Counted from the stretch's first letter, positions 17,539 to 28,600 are shown. The stretch: 64,000 nt of DNA from Burkholderia pyrrocinia (GCF_018417535.1 NZ_CP070979.1:1-64000); one strand, 5' to 3'. Notes: a model not told the origin generated them from the letters alone. Made by a program: numbers and translations.

Positions 17539-18277
17539 TCAAGCCTCCGATGCGTTGATCTTTGAGGGATTCGGGGATGCCCGGAAACCGAAGGCCGCTT
17601 GCCGCTTCGAGTTCGTGCACCGTCCGCATATCGTAGCGCTTCGTCGCGACATTGTCGGCCACGATCGCGAAGGCAAGCCGGCGTTGCGGAACGTAGACGA
17701 CCTTGAAGATCTGCGTCGGCACAATGACCCGGGTATCGCCGATCGTCTTCAACTCGGAGCCATGGAACATCGGGCCGGTCACCACGTAAGTATCGGCGTA
17801 CTGTTCGCCGATGCGGCGAACAGCTTCTTCGATGTGCGCCCAGAGGTGGCGATTGTTGGTCGGGTTCTGTGGAATCATGTTCGCGAGCGAAAACGATTCC
17901 GCCATGGCCTCGTCGTTCCAGCGATCGCCTGCAGGCGACATGTGCCCGCGATCGAATCCGCTCTTGCGAAAGTCGGCAAGCCTGGCGCCTTCGCCAGCCG
18001 GCAGGCGCGGTTCCGGGTAGAAGCGATTGGTTCGCACCTCTGACTTTGCAGCGGCAAGATGGGCGTTGGTGAGATGCTCTGCCGACCACAGCGGGCCATG
18101 GGTGATACCGGAATGGAGAACCGCGAAATCGGAAAAACAAAGCTCGCGGGTTTTCACGGCGAGCTTGGGGTTGGCGAGGATCGGTGCCTGGCGGTTCGGG
18201 CTGAACTGCGGGCAGCCTGTCGAAGCATGGGCGTTGGCCGCGACCGCGAAAAATACACAGGTGAGAAGTTTGCGCAT
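17528..18277 (-). CDS. Secreted DNA/RNA non-specific endonuclease (DRGH family)
   Basis: A 249-residue protein starting at ATG 18277 (MRKLLTCVFFAVAANAHAS signal peptide). It has the beta-beta-alpha metal nuclease core of NucA/NucG enzymes: the motif DRGHMSPAGDRW with the catalytic His, followed by SFSLANMIPQNPTNNRHLWAHIE with the metal-binding Asn and the Glu of the active site. It degrades DNA and RNA without sequence preference in the periplasm or outside the cell. Its stop overlaps the start of a small unknown gene. The upstream gap contains two TGACA elements, but these point the other way. Confidence 0.9.
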   Translation of the reverse strand: MRKLLTCVFFAVAANAHASTGCPQFSPNRQAPILANPKLAVKTRELCFSDFAVLHSGITHGPLWSAEHLTNAHLAAAKSEVRTNRFYPEPRLPAGEGARLADFRKSGFDRGHMSPAGDRWNDEAMAESFSLANMIPQNPTNNRHLWAHIEEAVRRIGEQYADTYVVTGPMFHGSELKTIGDTRVIVPTQIFKVVYVPQRRLAFAIVADNVATKRYDMRTVHELEAASGLRFPGIPESLKDQRIGGLNGI

Positions 18278-18501
18278 TGATGCATAAGAGAGTGAACGAC
18301 GGCGCGAAGTATAGAGGTTGCAATCCGAACTTCGCGCTTTCCGTCGCAAATTTTTATTGGGCAATGGGAAGCTACTCGATAATTCGATGAAAAGCTGAAT
18401 GTTCGTCGGTTGGAATCGCTGCCGCCCGCAGGCTGACAAGCATCGTTATTGCATGTAATTCGCCAAAAGGAAACGGATTTCTTGGGCGAACGATTTGCGT
18501 T

Positions 18502-18543
18502 TGACATCTCCTGACGTTTAGTGTGGTTTCGTGAAAGTAAATG
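18502..18543 (+). promoter_or_regulatory. TGACA direct-repeat promoter element (first of two) upstream of receiver gene
   Basis: TGACA 18502-18506, TCTCC, TGACG 18512-18516, 21 bp to TAAATG (18538-18543). It is the first of two consecutive copies before the receiver gene at 18694. Confidence 0.5.
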
Positions 18544-18550
18544 AGAGGCA

Positions 18551-18592
18551 TGACACTCTCTGACGAACATTGAACGACTGTTGATATATGTT
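18551..18592 (+). promoter_or_regulatory. TGACA direct-repeat promoter element (second of two) upstream of receiver gene
   Basis: TGACA 18551-18555, CTCTC, TGACG 18561-18565, 21 bp to TATGTT (18587-18592). Being 49 bp after the first copy, it lies nearly five helical turns away on the same face. Confidence 0.55.
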
Positions 18593-18693
18593 TCTTATCA
18601 AAGCACACGCCTCCAGGGTCACGACTCATCGGTACGTGATCGTCATGGATTTCGTCGTCAATCGAAAAACGTTAAAGAATTGCCGGATACGCG

Positions 18694-19089
18694 ATGAAAA
18701 TTCTTGCTGCCAGTCCTCACGAGGTGGAGCGCATCGGCGTGCAATCCGTTCTGCATGCTTTGCTGGTCGATGGTGTGATCGTCCTGCATGCTGCATCCGG
18801 CGTCGAAATGGTCGAGCAAATCGATCGTCACTCGGACATTCAGCTTGTCATCGTCGATGTGAATATTCCCGACGGCGTGCACGTCAAGCGGCTCGCCGAA
18901 TTGGCAATGAGCGCGTCGTCTTTGCCCGTCATAGCTCTGGATGGGGGAGATGGGAATCTGTGGCTCTATGCGAGCAAGATCAATCTCGCACATGCGATCG
19001 AGAAGGCGAGCCCGCTTGCCGTGTTTGCTGATGCGGTGCTTGGTGTGCTTCCGAATCGCATGCACCGCCATCCGCGTAAGTGCGGCTGA
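18694..19089 (+). CDS. Atypical orphan receiver-domain protein (NarL-like N-terminus)
   Basis: A 131-residue protein resembling the receiver domain of NarL/LuxR-type response regulators: MKILAASPHEVERIGVQSVL at strand 1, then LVIVDVNIPDG with the possible phospho-acceptor Asp55, and LPVIALDGG at strand 4. The acidic pair that normally follows strand 1 and holds magnesium is replaced by Ser-Pro, so normal phosphorylation is doubtful. No DNA-binding domain is in frame; a weak helix-turn-helix resemblance occurs just downstream in another frame. Two TGACA promoter elements precede it. It may be a decayed response regulator or a phosphorylation-independent receiver. Confidence 0.6.
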   Translation: MKILAASPHEVERIGVQSVLHALLVDGVIVLHAASGVEMVEQIDRHSDIQLVIVDVNIPDGVHVKRLAELAMSASSLPVIALDGGDGNLWLYASKINLAHAIEKASPLAVFADAVLGVLPNRMHRHPRKCG

Positions 19090-19304
19090 CCCAACCGGCC
19101 GTAAGCCGGAACGGGGCGGCAGGGCAAGCCGCTTGTCGACGCGGGCTGGCAGAGCGGGTGGTGGCGAAGACTGTGGTTGTGCCGGAGCACACGGCGCCCA
19201 CCCCGCATGAGATTTTCGCTCGTTCACGCAGCCTGCGCCGACTTGGATTGTCGCGCCTCGTCGAGAGGCGTTTGGCGATACCCACATTGTCACAAAGAAC
19301 CTGA
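19080..19304 (+). pseudogene. Possible remnant of a LuxR-type helix-turn-helix
   Basis: In a frame different from the receiver, about 35 residues (VPEHTAPTPHEIFAR and RRLGLSRLV) resemble the recognition helix region of NarL/LuxR regulators, where VxEHTVKxHxxxIFxxLG-like patterns are usual. Placed right after the receiver, it would make a complete response regulator if one frameshift were repaired. The similarity is short and the call is tentative. Confidence 0.3.
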
Positions 19305-19607
19305 CATACCCCGCACTTGGTTTCGGGTCCTTCCGCTACCTTCCATCCATGCGTGCGAGGGACGGGTGGGCCTCGGAGGAATGCCATCCCAGCGCAGGGG
19401 AACACTGCGCATGCTGGCGCAGTTCAGCGTCGTTCGAGGCGGTTCGAAATGGCGTGTTTTACGAGCCGATTCCATCGCGGCATCGCCTGCGCGGCGGACG
19501 CATCGATTGGTGCTCCTCACATTCCAAGGTGTTCCGGATTCAGGCGGGCGCGCATTTTCACACATTCGTCTGATGTTTCATCGATACCCACACTGTCAGA
19601 ACGGACC
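19305..19607. other. Intergenic region with a degenerate copy of the TPS promoter
   Basis: Sequence around 19287-19345 (GATACCCACATTGTCA..., CCTGACATACC, later CCGCTACCTTCC) is a degraded copy of 19581-19652. The first TGACA is kept and the second has become CGCAC. The rest of the stretch has no convincing gene; from 19471 onward it belongs to the long repeat shared with 59847. Confidence 0.5.
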
Positions 19608-19649
19608 TGACATGTCCTGACAATTTTTTGAGGGTTATTCCGCTACCTT
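19608..19649 (+). promoter_or_regulatory. TGACA direct-repeat promoter element of TPS locus A
   Basis: TGACA 19608-19612, TGTCC, TGACA 19618-19622, 21 bp to TACCTT (19644-19649). A leader of about 145 bp precedes tpsB. An inverted half-site CTGTCAG lies about 15 bp upstream (19593-19599). The same element is repeated at 59984. Confidence 0.65.
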
Positions 19650-19799
19650 CCGGTTTTGTACACGCAACGAATACGCGACCCCACGAGAGGACTTCGCCGT
19701 TGCACGTGACAAGGGGAGGTCGGCAAGGTGTGATCCGGTCGGCATGAGTAAATAACAGTCGCATCAGGCTTTCGCCTGCATGTGAGGGGAAGGTACGTC

Positions 19800-21704
19800 A
19801 TGAAGAATCGTTGGAATCTGATCGAGCCGAACAGGCAGTTTCCGGCCGCGCGTACGCGGGACGCCGTGGAGAGGGATCGGCGCAGCGCGGGATCGGCCGC
19901 GCCGTTCACGCTGCTCGCCATGGCGGTCGCCGTCGCGTTGACCGCCCGCCCGCATGTCGCGCACGCGGCGGAACCGGGCGAGTGGCCGGTCCAGGAGGCC
20001 AGGGCGCCGGCGCTGAAGGGGCTCATCGTCGTGTCCCGCGATCTCACGAAGGCCACGTCAGCCGCTGCCGATATGCCGCCGCCCGCAAGCGCCACCGGCG
20101 ATGCTTGCGCGGGTGCGAGCGCATCGCCGGCGCCTGCCGCAGACCCGGCCCAGCCGAAGGAACTCGATGGCGCCACGCTGCGCGAGGACCTGAAGCGCAC
20201 CGGGCCGATCTCGATCGGCCCCGGCGTGCCGGTCGACGATCAGGCGGAACTCAAGGCGTTGCTCGAGCCGACCCTCGGCACGACGATCGGCCCGGACCTC
20301 GTGAAGTCGATCACGCAGAAGACCGTGGCCTACCTGAACCAGCATTCCGGCACGCTGGTCGACGTGTATTTCCCGCCGCAGAACTCGCCCGACGGCTACC
20401 TCGTGCTGGTCGTCGCGCCGGCGCGGCTGGGAAAGGTGGTCGCGAAGGGGCAGCAGCACACCGACGGCCAGGATCTTGCGTGCCACATCCAGTTGCGGCG
20501 CGGCGACCTCGTCAATACGAAGGTCATCGCGGACGATCTCGCATTCCTGAACCGTAATCCGTGGCGCCGCACCGATGTGGCGTTCGCGCCGGGCAGCGCC
20601 CCGGGCGAGACGGACGTCGTGCTGACCACGGCGGACCAGCGTCCGGTACGTGTCTACGCGGGGCTGAGCAATGCCGGCACGCGGCTGACCGGGCTCGGCC
20701 GCTATACGGTCGGTTTCAACTGGGGCAGCCCGTTCGGCCTGTTCGACCACCAGTTCGACTTCAGCTATACGCAGGCAGATAGCGCGCGTCGTTTCAATCA
20801 GGAGTCCGTCGGTTATACGTTGCCACTGGCCAATCACGACACGATCGCGTTGCGCGGCAGCCTGTCGCACACCGACGTGCCGCTCGAGGATGGGCAGTTC
20901 GAATCGCGCGGCCGCAACGCGATCCTGAGTGTGGAATGGTCTCATCCGCTCGGGATCAACCCGCTCGATCCGTTCGGCACGTATCCGGAGCTCTATGCGG
21001 GCCTCGAGTACAAGCGCATCGGCAACACGCTGGCGTTCGGCGAGGTGCCGATCTCGAACGCGGTGCCGGAGGTGTTCCAGGGCTATGTAGGCTATCGCGG
21101 CGGCTGGTCGGATCGGTGGGGCCACAACGATATCGACGGGCGCTTCACGTATTCGCCGGGCAATCTGTTCGGCTGGAACAACGACGAGACGTTCGACGCG
21201 TCGCGGCCGGGCTCACGCTCGCGCTACGCGCGCGCGAACCTCACCTACGACCGCTACATCGGATTGCCGCGCCAGTGGCAGTTCCATGCGCGCGTGGCCG
21301 GCCAGTTCACCAACCAGCCGTTGATCGCGAGCGAACAGTTCGACGTGTCGGGTTCGTCGGCGGTGCGCGGCTATTACGAAGACACGCTGGTGACCGACCG
21401 TGGCGTGGTGCTGAACCTCGAGGTGCAGACGCCATACGTTCGCGTGCCGCTCGGCACGACGGAAGGCATCGCGCAGGGCGTGGTGTTCGCCGACCTGGGC
21501 CGCGGCTGGCACAAGAGCGAAATGACCGACGCCGATCTGCGCAAGATCGGCACGACCTTCAATCTGGCGAGCGTCGGTGTCGGCGCTCGCTTCAACGTGA
21601 ACCCGTACGTGACGCTGCGCGCGGACGTCGGCTGGCGGCTGAGCGCGCTGGACGGCTCGCGCGGCGGCGCGATGGCCCATGTGTCGGCCGTCATTGCCTA
21701 CTGA
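19800..21704 (+). CDS. TPS outer-membrane transporter TpsB (ShlB/FhaC family), locus A
   Basis: A 634-residue protein starting at ATG 19800 after AGGGGAAGG; an in-frame GTG at 19782 would add six residues. It begins with a long N-region and a hydrophobic signal segment (FTLLAMAVAVALTARPHVAHA). POTRA-type domains follow (about 130-290; ISIGPGVPVDDQAELKALL, then LVLVVAPARLGKVV). The C-terminal beta-barrel holds the conserved loop-6 motif VRGY near residue 522 (SSAVRGYYED) and ends in an aromatic residue (VIAY), as outer-membrane barrels do. TpsB exports its TpsA partner across the outer membrane. It is followed by a SapC-family gene and the giant TpsA. Its copy at 60176 is almost identical. Confidence 0.93.
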   Translation: MKNRWNLIEPNRQFPAARTRDAVERDRRSAGSAAPFTLLAMAVAVALTARPHVAHAAEPGEWPVQEARAPALKGLIVVSRDLTKATSAAADMPPPASATGDACAGASASPAPAADPAQPKELDGATLREDLKRTGPISIGPGVPVDDQAELKALLEPTLGTTIGPDLVKSITQKTVAYLNQHSGTLVDVYFPPQNSPDGYLVLVVAPARLGKVVAKGQQHTDGQDLACHIQLRRGDLVNTKVIADDLAFLNRNPWRRTDVAFAPGSAPGETDVVLTTADQRPVRVYAGLSNAGTRLTGLGRYTVGFNWGSPFGLFDHQFDFSYTQADSARRFNQESVGYTLPLANHDTIALRGSLSHTDVPLEDGQFESRGRNAILSVEWSHPLGINPLDPFGTYPELYAGLEYKRIGNTLAFGEVPISNAVPEVFQGYVGYRGGWSDRWGHNDIDGRFTYSPGNLFGWNNDETFDASRPGSRSRYARANLTYDRYIGLPRQWQFHARVAGQFTNQPLIASEQFDVSGSSAVRGYYEDTLVTDRGVVLNLEVQTPYVRVPLGTTEGIAQGVVFADLGRGWHKSEMTDADLRKIGTTFNLASVGVGARFNVNPYVTLRADVGWRLSALDGSRGGAMAHVSAVIAY

Positions 21705-21739
21705 GGCTACCGAGCCTACCGAGAACAAGGAAATCCATC

Positions 21740-22567
21740 ATGCTGACCATTCAACCCCCGTTCGGGTACCACTCGCTCAAGCCGCTGAATCGTGCGGATC
21801 ATGTCCGGCTGCTGCAGCCGGGCGAATTGCCGCCGTTCGCGCGCGAGTCGCAGATCGTGCCGCTGAGCTTCAGCGAAGTCGTGGCGGCCGCGTGGCATTA
21901 CCCGATCGTGTTCCTGCACGACGCGCAGACGGGCGGGCATACGCTGGCTGCGCTGCTGGGGCTCGCGCAGAACCACAACGCGTTCGGCGGCGACGCCGGC
22001 TGGGAGGCGGGGGCATACGTGCCGGCCTACGTCCGGCGCTATCCGTTCTGCATGGCGAGCGTGAACGTCGACGGCAAGGCCGAACCCGATCTGCTGGTGT
22101 GCGTCGAGGCTGATCGTGCATCGGCCGAGGGGATCGACGGCGCCGAGCAGTTGTTCGATGCGGAAGGTCAGCCCGGTCCGCGATGGGCGGCGATCGAGGC
22201 GTTCCTGAAGGAATACGAAGCGGACCTGGCGGCAAGCCGCGCGTTCACGCAGCGCCTCGCGGAACTCGATCTGCTCGAGCCGTTCACCGCGAATATCGTG
22301 CGGCCGGGGGACGCGGGCCAGTTCACCGTCGGCGGTATGGTGCGTGTCAACGAGGCGCGCCTTGCGGCGCTCGACGGCGAAACCGTCGCGTCGTTGCATG
22401 CCAGCGGCTTCCTGAGCCGCATTTACATCCACCTGTTCTCGCTGCAGCGATTCCAGTCGCTACTGGAACGCGAGACGCGGCAGGGGAGCCATGACGCCCC
22501 CGCGTCGTTGCCGGCGGAAGACATCGCAGCGGCGGAACACGTCGCCGACCCAAGCACGGCCGGCTGA
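21740..22567 (+). CDS. SapC-family protein, TPS locus A
   Basis: A 275-residue protein starting at ATG 21740 after CAAGGA. The sequence PLNRADHVRLL ... PLSFSEVVAAAWHYPIVF and the later YPFCMASVNVDG are SapC-family signatures. The family name comes from a Campylobacter surface-layer gene, but the biochemical role is not known. No signal peptide is seen, so it is probably cytoplasmic and may process or chaperone the exoprotein before export. It sits between tpsB and tpsA in both copies of the locus. The last about 65 residues are locus-specific, diverging from the copy at 62116 from 22374 on. Confidence 0.85.
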   Translation: MLTIQPPFGYHSLKPLNRADHVRLLQPGELPPFARESQIVPLSFSEVVAAAWHYPIVFLHDAQTGGHTLAALLGLAQNHNAFGGDAGWEAGAYVPAYVRRYPFCMASVNVDGKAEPDLLVCVEADRASAEGIDGAEQLFDAEGQPGPRWAAIEAFLKEYEADLAASRAFTQRLAELDLLEPFTANIVRPGDAGQFTVGGMVRVNEARLAALDGETVASLHASGFLSRIYIHLFSLQRFQSLLERETRQGSHDAPASLPAEDIAAAEHVADPSTAG

Positions 22568-22626
22568 GGCCGACTGACCGAACCGATCGCTGCGGCGATG
22601 CCTCGCAGTACCTGGGAGAAAAAATC

Positions 22627-25600
22627 ATGAATGCCATCCACTCGAATAACCGTCCTCTCGCATCCCGCCGCAGCGGCGACCGTCGCGCCGTGATCCGTTC
22701 GGGATTCACGCCGATGGTGCGTGAGCTGTCCGTCGCATTCGTGCTGACGTTCGGCGTGGGCGCGCCGTTCGCGTGGGCGGCGCCGCAGGGCGGGCAGGTG
22801 GTGGCGGGGGCGGCGGGCATCGCGCGCAACGGCCCGCTGACGACGATCCAGCAGCAGTCGCAGCGGGCGATCGTGAACTGGCAGTCGTTCGGCGTGAACG
22901 CGGGCGAGACGGTGCGCTTCGCGCAGCCGGCGACGAACGCAGCGATCCTGAACCGCGTGACAGGTGCGTTGCCGTCGAACATCAACGGGCTGGTTCAAGG
23001 CAACGGCAAGGTATTCCTGGTGAACCCGAACGGCATCGTGGTCGGCGCCAATGGCGTGATCAACGTGCAGGGCGGATTCGTTGCGTCGACGCAGAATCTG
23101 TCGGACACGGCGTTCATGCAGGGCGGGGCGCTGACGCTGTCGGGCGGCACCGACGGATCGATCCAGATTCTCGGCAAGATCAGCGCACCGGACGGCGACA
23201 TCACGATCGTCGCGCCGAAGGTGGCGGTAGGCAGCGGCGCGGCACTGGAAGCGGGGCGCGCGGTGCAACTGATCGCGGCGAGCACGGTGACGCTGAGCAA
23301 TGGCCAGTTCACGGTGATCCCGCAGGCGGGGGACGCGGGCGAGCTGACGGTGGACGGGGTGGTGAGCGCGGCCAATGCGCAACTGGCGGCGGCGAACAAC
23401 AACCTCGGGGCGCTGGCGATCAACACGAGCGGCACGGTCCGCGCGACGGGCACCCAGACGAACCCGGACGGCAGCGTGAGCATCGTCGCGCAGGGCGCGG
23501 GCGGCAACGTGAAGGTGGGCGGCACGGTCGCGGCGCGCCATGCGGACGGGACGGGCGGGAGCATTGTGGTGAGCGGTGCGAACGTCAGCGCGACGGGCGC
23601 GACGCTCGACGCCAGCGGTACGCAGGGCGGCAACGTGTCGATCGCGTCGGACACGACGCAAGGCACGACGCTGGTGAGCGACAGCACGGTGACGGCCACG
23701 GGCAGCAGCGGCGCCGGCGGGCTGGTGCGGATCACCGGCCGCAACACGGGGCTGACGGGCTCGACGACGGTGGATGCGAGCGGCACGATGGCCGGCGGCA
23801 CGGTGCTGGTAGGCGGCGGCTTCCACGGCGCGGACGATCGTATTGCGAACGCGACAGCGACGACGGTGGGCAGCGGCGTGGTGCTGAACGCGAACGGCAC
23901 GCAAGGCGACGCGAAGGGCGGCGACGTGGTGGTGTGGTCGAACGACGTGACGCGCTTCGCGGGAACGATCAACGCGACGGGCAGCGGGCGCGGCGCTGGC
24001 GGAAACGCGGAAGTGTCGGGCGCGGGCACGCTCGACTATCGCGGCTTCGCGGATCTTGCCGGCGGCGCATCGGGCGGGGCGTTCGGCACGCTGCTGCTCG
24101 ATCCGACCGACGTGACGATTCAGGCAGCGGGGCCGGACAGCGGCGCGACGTGGAGCGGCGGGGCGGCGAACTTCTCGTCGTCGACGGGTTCGTCCGTGAT
24201 CACGACGGCCACGCTGCAGTCGCAACTGGCGGCGGCGAACGTGACGATCGATACCCACGGCACGCCAGGCAGCGGCAACGGCGACATCAACGTCAACAGC
24301 GCGGTAGCGATTCCGGATTCCCGAAGCCTGACGCTGAAGGCCGCGGGCGATATCAACCTCAATGCGGATGTCACCACCAACAGCACGGGATCGTTGACCA
24401 GCTTCAACGCCTATGCCAACCGCAACATCAACGTAAACGGCGTTACGCTCGGCGGCACTTCCGGGCTGTCGTCGGTTACGTTGGTCAGCGGCCTCGGCAC
24501 ATACGGTGGCACGGCTCAAGACACGCCGAACACGAGTTCCACCGCTGCTTGGCTCCCGTCATACGCGGGCGTGGTGAACTTTGGCGCCGGTTCGACGCTC
24601 GACACGACGCGCGGGTTGACCGTGATCACCGGTTGTTCGGTGGCATGCCCGGCCTATGCCGCAGATACCGCGTTGACGCTGGCCAACTCCACCGGCTTGC
24701 CTCCCGACCTGACCATCAACGGTGCGGCCGCAGCTGGCAACGTGACGATCTCGAACACCGACCAGGGTGCGGTCTACTTCGGCGGATTCAGGGATATCAC
24801 CGTCGCAGGCCAGGTCGGCTCGGGCGGCGGCCTTTTCCTTTACGGGCTGCGCGACATCGCGATCAATGCACCGTTGCAGATGACGGGCTGGGACTGGTTG
24901 AAGAGCGAACGGGATGTGTATCTGAACGCCGACGCCACCGGTACCCAGTTGCTTCAGGTCGATGCCGCGCGTGACATCCACGTGAGCACCAGTGTTCTCG
25001 AAAGCAGCGGTGGTTTCGGCATCCGCCTCTGGGCGGGGCAGCGCGATACCACGGCCACGGATCTCGCCATCGGTGCGGGCAGTCTGTACAAAGTCGGCGC
25101 GATCTATTTCAACGGGAATGGGGCCGGGGGCGCGACTCATCTGGAGAGCGATGCCAACATCGAGACGCTTTCCGGGTGCAAGACCGCAGTGAACTGCCTG
25201 CCGACGGACCGGACCGACTTTTTGCCCGCCAACGTCGTTCTGGAGAAGCCGACTGGCGCCACGTTCAGCAACATCGTTGTCCAAGGCTTTCACGACACTA
25301 CGCCCGAACGCCTGGACCCTGCTACCAACGCCTACGCCAGCGACATCACCGCGACCGGCCAGGTCAATTTCCTGGCGTTCGGGAATCTGACGCTCGACCA
25401 GACCGTGTTGGCGGCGGGGACGAACCTCTATCTGGAGGCGGCCGGAGGCAGCTATGCCGATCCGTCACCCAGGTCGGGGGCGACGCTGGCGGACTATGCA
25501 GGCCTCGTCAAGTTCACTCAGTACGGAATCAACCCGATCACGCTATCGGCGACGGGTGACCTCGTTGTCATCTCCGGTACCGACGGCACCGGTACCGCAC

Positions 25601-28600
25601 TGGGGGCGGCGGGCGGCACGTTGCCGAGCGGCGGCGCCTACTCGGGCAGCCGTACGAACCAGGCCCGGCCCGATTTCAACGATGCGTCTACGCCGAACAA
25701 CATCACGCTGAAATACGGTTCGTCCGCGAACGCGTTCGGCGGCAATGTGATTATCCAGGGCTTCCGGCAGACCCTGCTCAGCCTGGACAACTTCGATGGG
25801 ACGTCGGCGAGCAGCCTGACCACGCTCGGCAGTGTCAATGTTCTGGCGTATGGCGACGTCATCCTGCCGACGCAGATGCAATACGTCCGGGCGCTCGGTG
25901 GCGGCTCCTCGGTCTTCATCCAGGCGGGTGGCGGCGGTCCGACTTCAGGACTGGTCGGTCAGGTGATCTTCACGAACCCGGATCCGGTCATCCAGTCGGA
26001 CAATTGGGTGTGGGTCCAATCCAGTGTGGATACGACGGGCAAGTATCTGGATTTCAGGGGCGGTAACGGCACGTTGACGGGAGGCTACGGCACGGGGCAA
26101 CCGGTCCTGCTGCAATACGCTCCGGGCGAGAGCAGCTTTGGGGTAGTCGGGATCAGCGGCTTTCAGAATGCCGATATCTATACTTTTGCAAGCAGTGCGG
26201 CCGCGCCGAGCGTGGCCAGTTTCGATCCATCGGTTGCGTTCACACTCAGGGCGGGTTCCCCCGCCAACTCTTTCATACGCGTAGCGAAAGACCTGACGCT
26301 GCACGATGCGACGTTTTCCGCGTCGGCGGGAAGTGGGCTGGATTTGGCGGCGGGAATGTGCTGGTGGTCGTGCAGCAACAATAACGACGGCGTACTGACG
26401 TTCAGCGCGCCCGCCGCGACTTTCACGGGATGGTGGGGCGGTCTCTCGCTTTCCAACAACACCAGTGGCCGGGCGACGACCACCACCAATCCCAACGGGA
26501 CAGACCTGACCAACGTCACGTTCACCAATATCGGGAAGCTCCCGACGACACCGCTGACTGCGTCGATCGGTGGATCGACGGTCACGCTGAACGCGCCGGT
26601 CACGCCGCTGCTGAACTATCTGTACATCGATGGTTTTCGCAATGTGAATCTCAAGACAGGCAGCAGCACGGAGCCGCTCAGCGTCACCAACCTGAACATT
26701 CTGCCGAACGGGAGTTCCATTCAGGGCGACATCAATATCGATGCCAACGTCTACGCCAGCAATCAGGTCTACCTGACCGGCAGCAGCATCAATACCGGTT
26801 CGAACATCATCGGCAGCCTCGCGCCCGCCAATTCGAGCTACGACGCGCGATTCTTCGCGACCGGTCTCTCGACCGTATGGGGTGAGGCGGCGCAGAACAG
26901 CACGATCAACACGTCGAGCAAGAATAACAACAAGTCGGGCGGCATGCAGATCGGCAATGCAGCGGCCGGCACGACAATGACGATCAACGATCGCGACAGC
27001 GTCGTCATCGGCAACTTTGGTGCCACGACCGATCAGGGCAATATCGTCGTCAACGCGCAGGGCGACATCGGCGTCAATGGCGACATCGTTCGCACCGGCG
27101 CGACCAACCCGGCGAGCATTACGCTCAATGCCGACAAGAACCTCAGCAGCATCTTCACCGGCTACGACGCCTACGACCAGGGCACGGTCAGTGCCGCAGT
27201 ACAAGCGCAAAACGTAGCCGGCGGCGACGGCGTGGGTGTGACCTACTTCCTCGCACCGGTCGAGCGCGTGGTGCCGATCTACAAAGAAGTGCTGCTCCTG
27301 AGCCTGCAGAGCACCAACCCGGCGGGCACAGACTACGTGGCACCGACCGACCCCGGCTGGAATGCGGCAAAGACGCAATACACAGTGAGCAGCAGTTCGC
27401 CCGCTGGCCTGCTGTTCTACTTCCCGGTGGGTACGGTCGTGACGCCGGGGCAGACTATCCTGACCACCGGCTTCAACGTCAACGTCGCAGTCATGGCCAA
27501 CTATGCCAGGGCTGTCACGAGCGGTGGGCAGCAGGTGTATGTGGTGACCGGGTACACGACATCGACCGCAGCGCAGCCGCAGATGACCTCGCTCGGCTTT
27601 GGAGTCAACACCGTCTCCGGTACGGTCAACAACGGTGCTACCGGTACGACGCTGACGACCACGCTCAACCGGACCAGCTTCGGCGTGTCTGGCGACAATC
27701 CCGTGGTCGACGCGCTGGTAACGCCGACCGGCGATCCGGTCACGGGCACCTATGCACTGGGAGTCGCCCAACAGTTCTACGTGGCCGCCGGCGGCAATTC
27801 GGTCTATCCCGACGCTTCGTGGAACGTGCGTGTGACCGGCCCGGTGACGGTCCAGACGCAGCTTGGCAACATCGTCGTCAAGTCCGGTTCGACTTATGCC
27901 GATACCTATCAGGGTTTCCATACCGCGGGCGATACCGCCGATGTGCGGTTGTCGTCGAATGTGCCCGCGGCGGGCCAGGGGCTGGGTCATCCGGAGAACA
28001 TGCAGCAGAACCTGGTCACGAAGACGGTCAACGGCAACGTGCTGATCGCCGGTTATCGAGACATCACGGTGCTGGACTCGAATACCGTGCAGCCCACCGG
28101 CACCGGGACGATCAGCCTGATCGCCGGGCGCGACCTGCTGCTCGATGACAATATCGGCGTGGCAGGCTCGAGCGGCACGCTGACGCTGGGCGCCGGCAAC
28201 ATGATCGAGCAGGCGGCTGGCAAGACCATCACCGCCAACAACCTGGTGCTGGTGACTGGCCGCGGCACCAACAACCTGAACACCGACGTCAACAACCTGG
28301 CCGGCTATCTGCAGATGCCGAGCGCGGCGTATACCGGCGCACTGTCGGGCGGCACGACGGCGACCGGCACGATCGAGGTCACCAACGACAAGACGCTCAA
28401 CGTCTCGTCCGGTATACCGGCAAACGCGGTCGCGGGCGCGGTCACTTTCACGACCAACGGCCCGGTGTTCGACAGCACCACGATGCTGCAGCCGGTGGGC
28501 CTCAGCACGACCACGCTGGGCGGTGCGATTACCGGCTCGATCGAGCTGACGACGACGGCAGGCGACATCAACGTCGCGGCGCCGGTGACGACCACCAACA

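Larger units (their letters stand above)
19471..22373 (+). repeat. Long direct repeat, TPS locus A, block 1
   Basis: Nearly identical to 59847-62749 at a constant offset of 40,376 bp, with only scattered single-base differences. It covers the promoter, tpsB and most of the SapC-family gene. Identity stops abruptly within the SapC gene near 22373 and resumes at 22717 (block 2). Confidence 0.95.
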
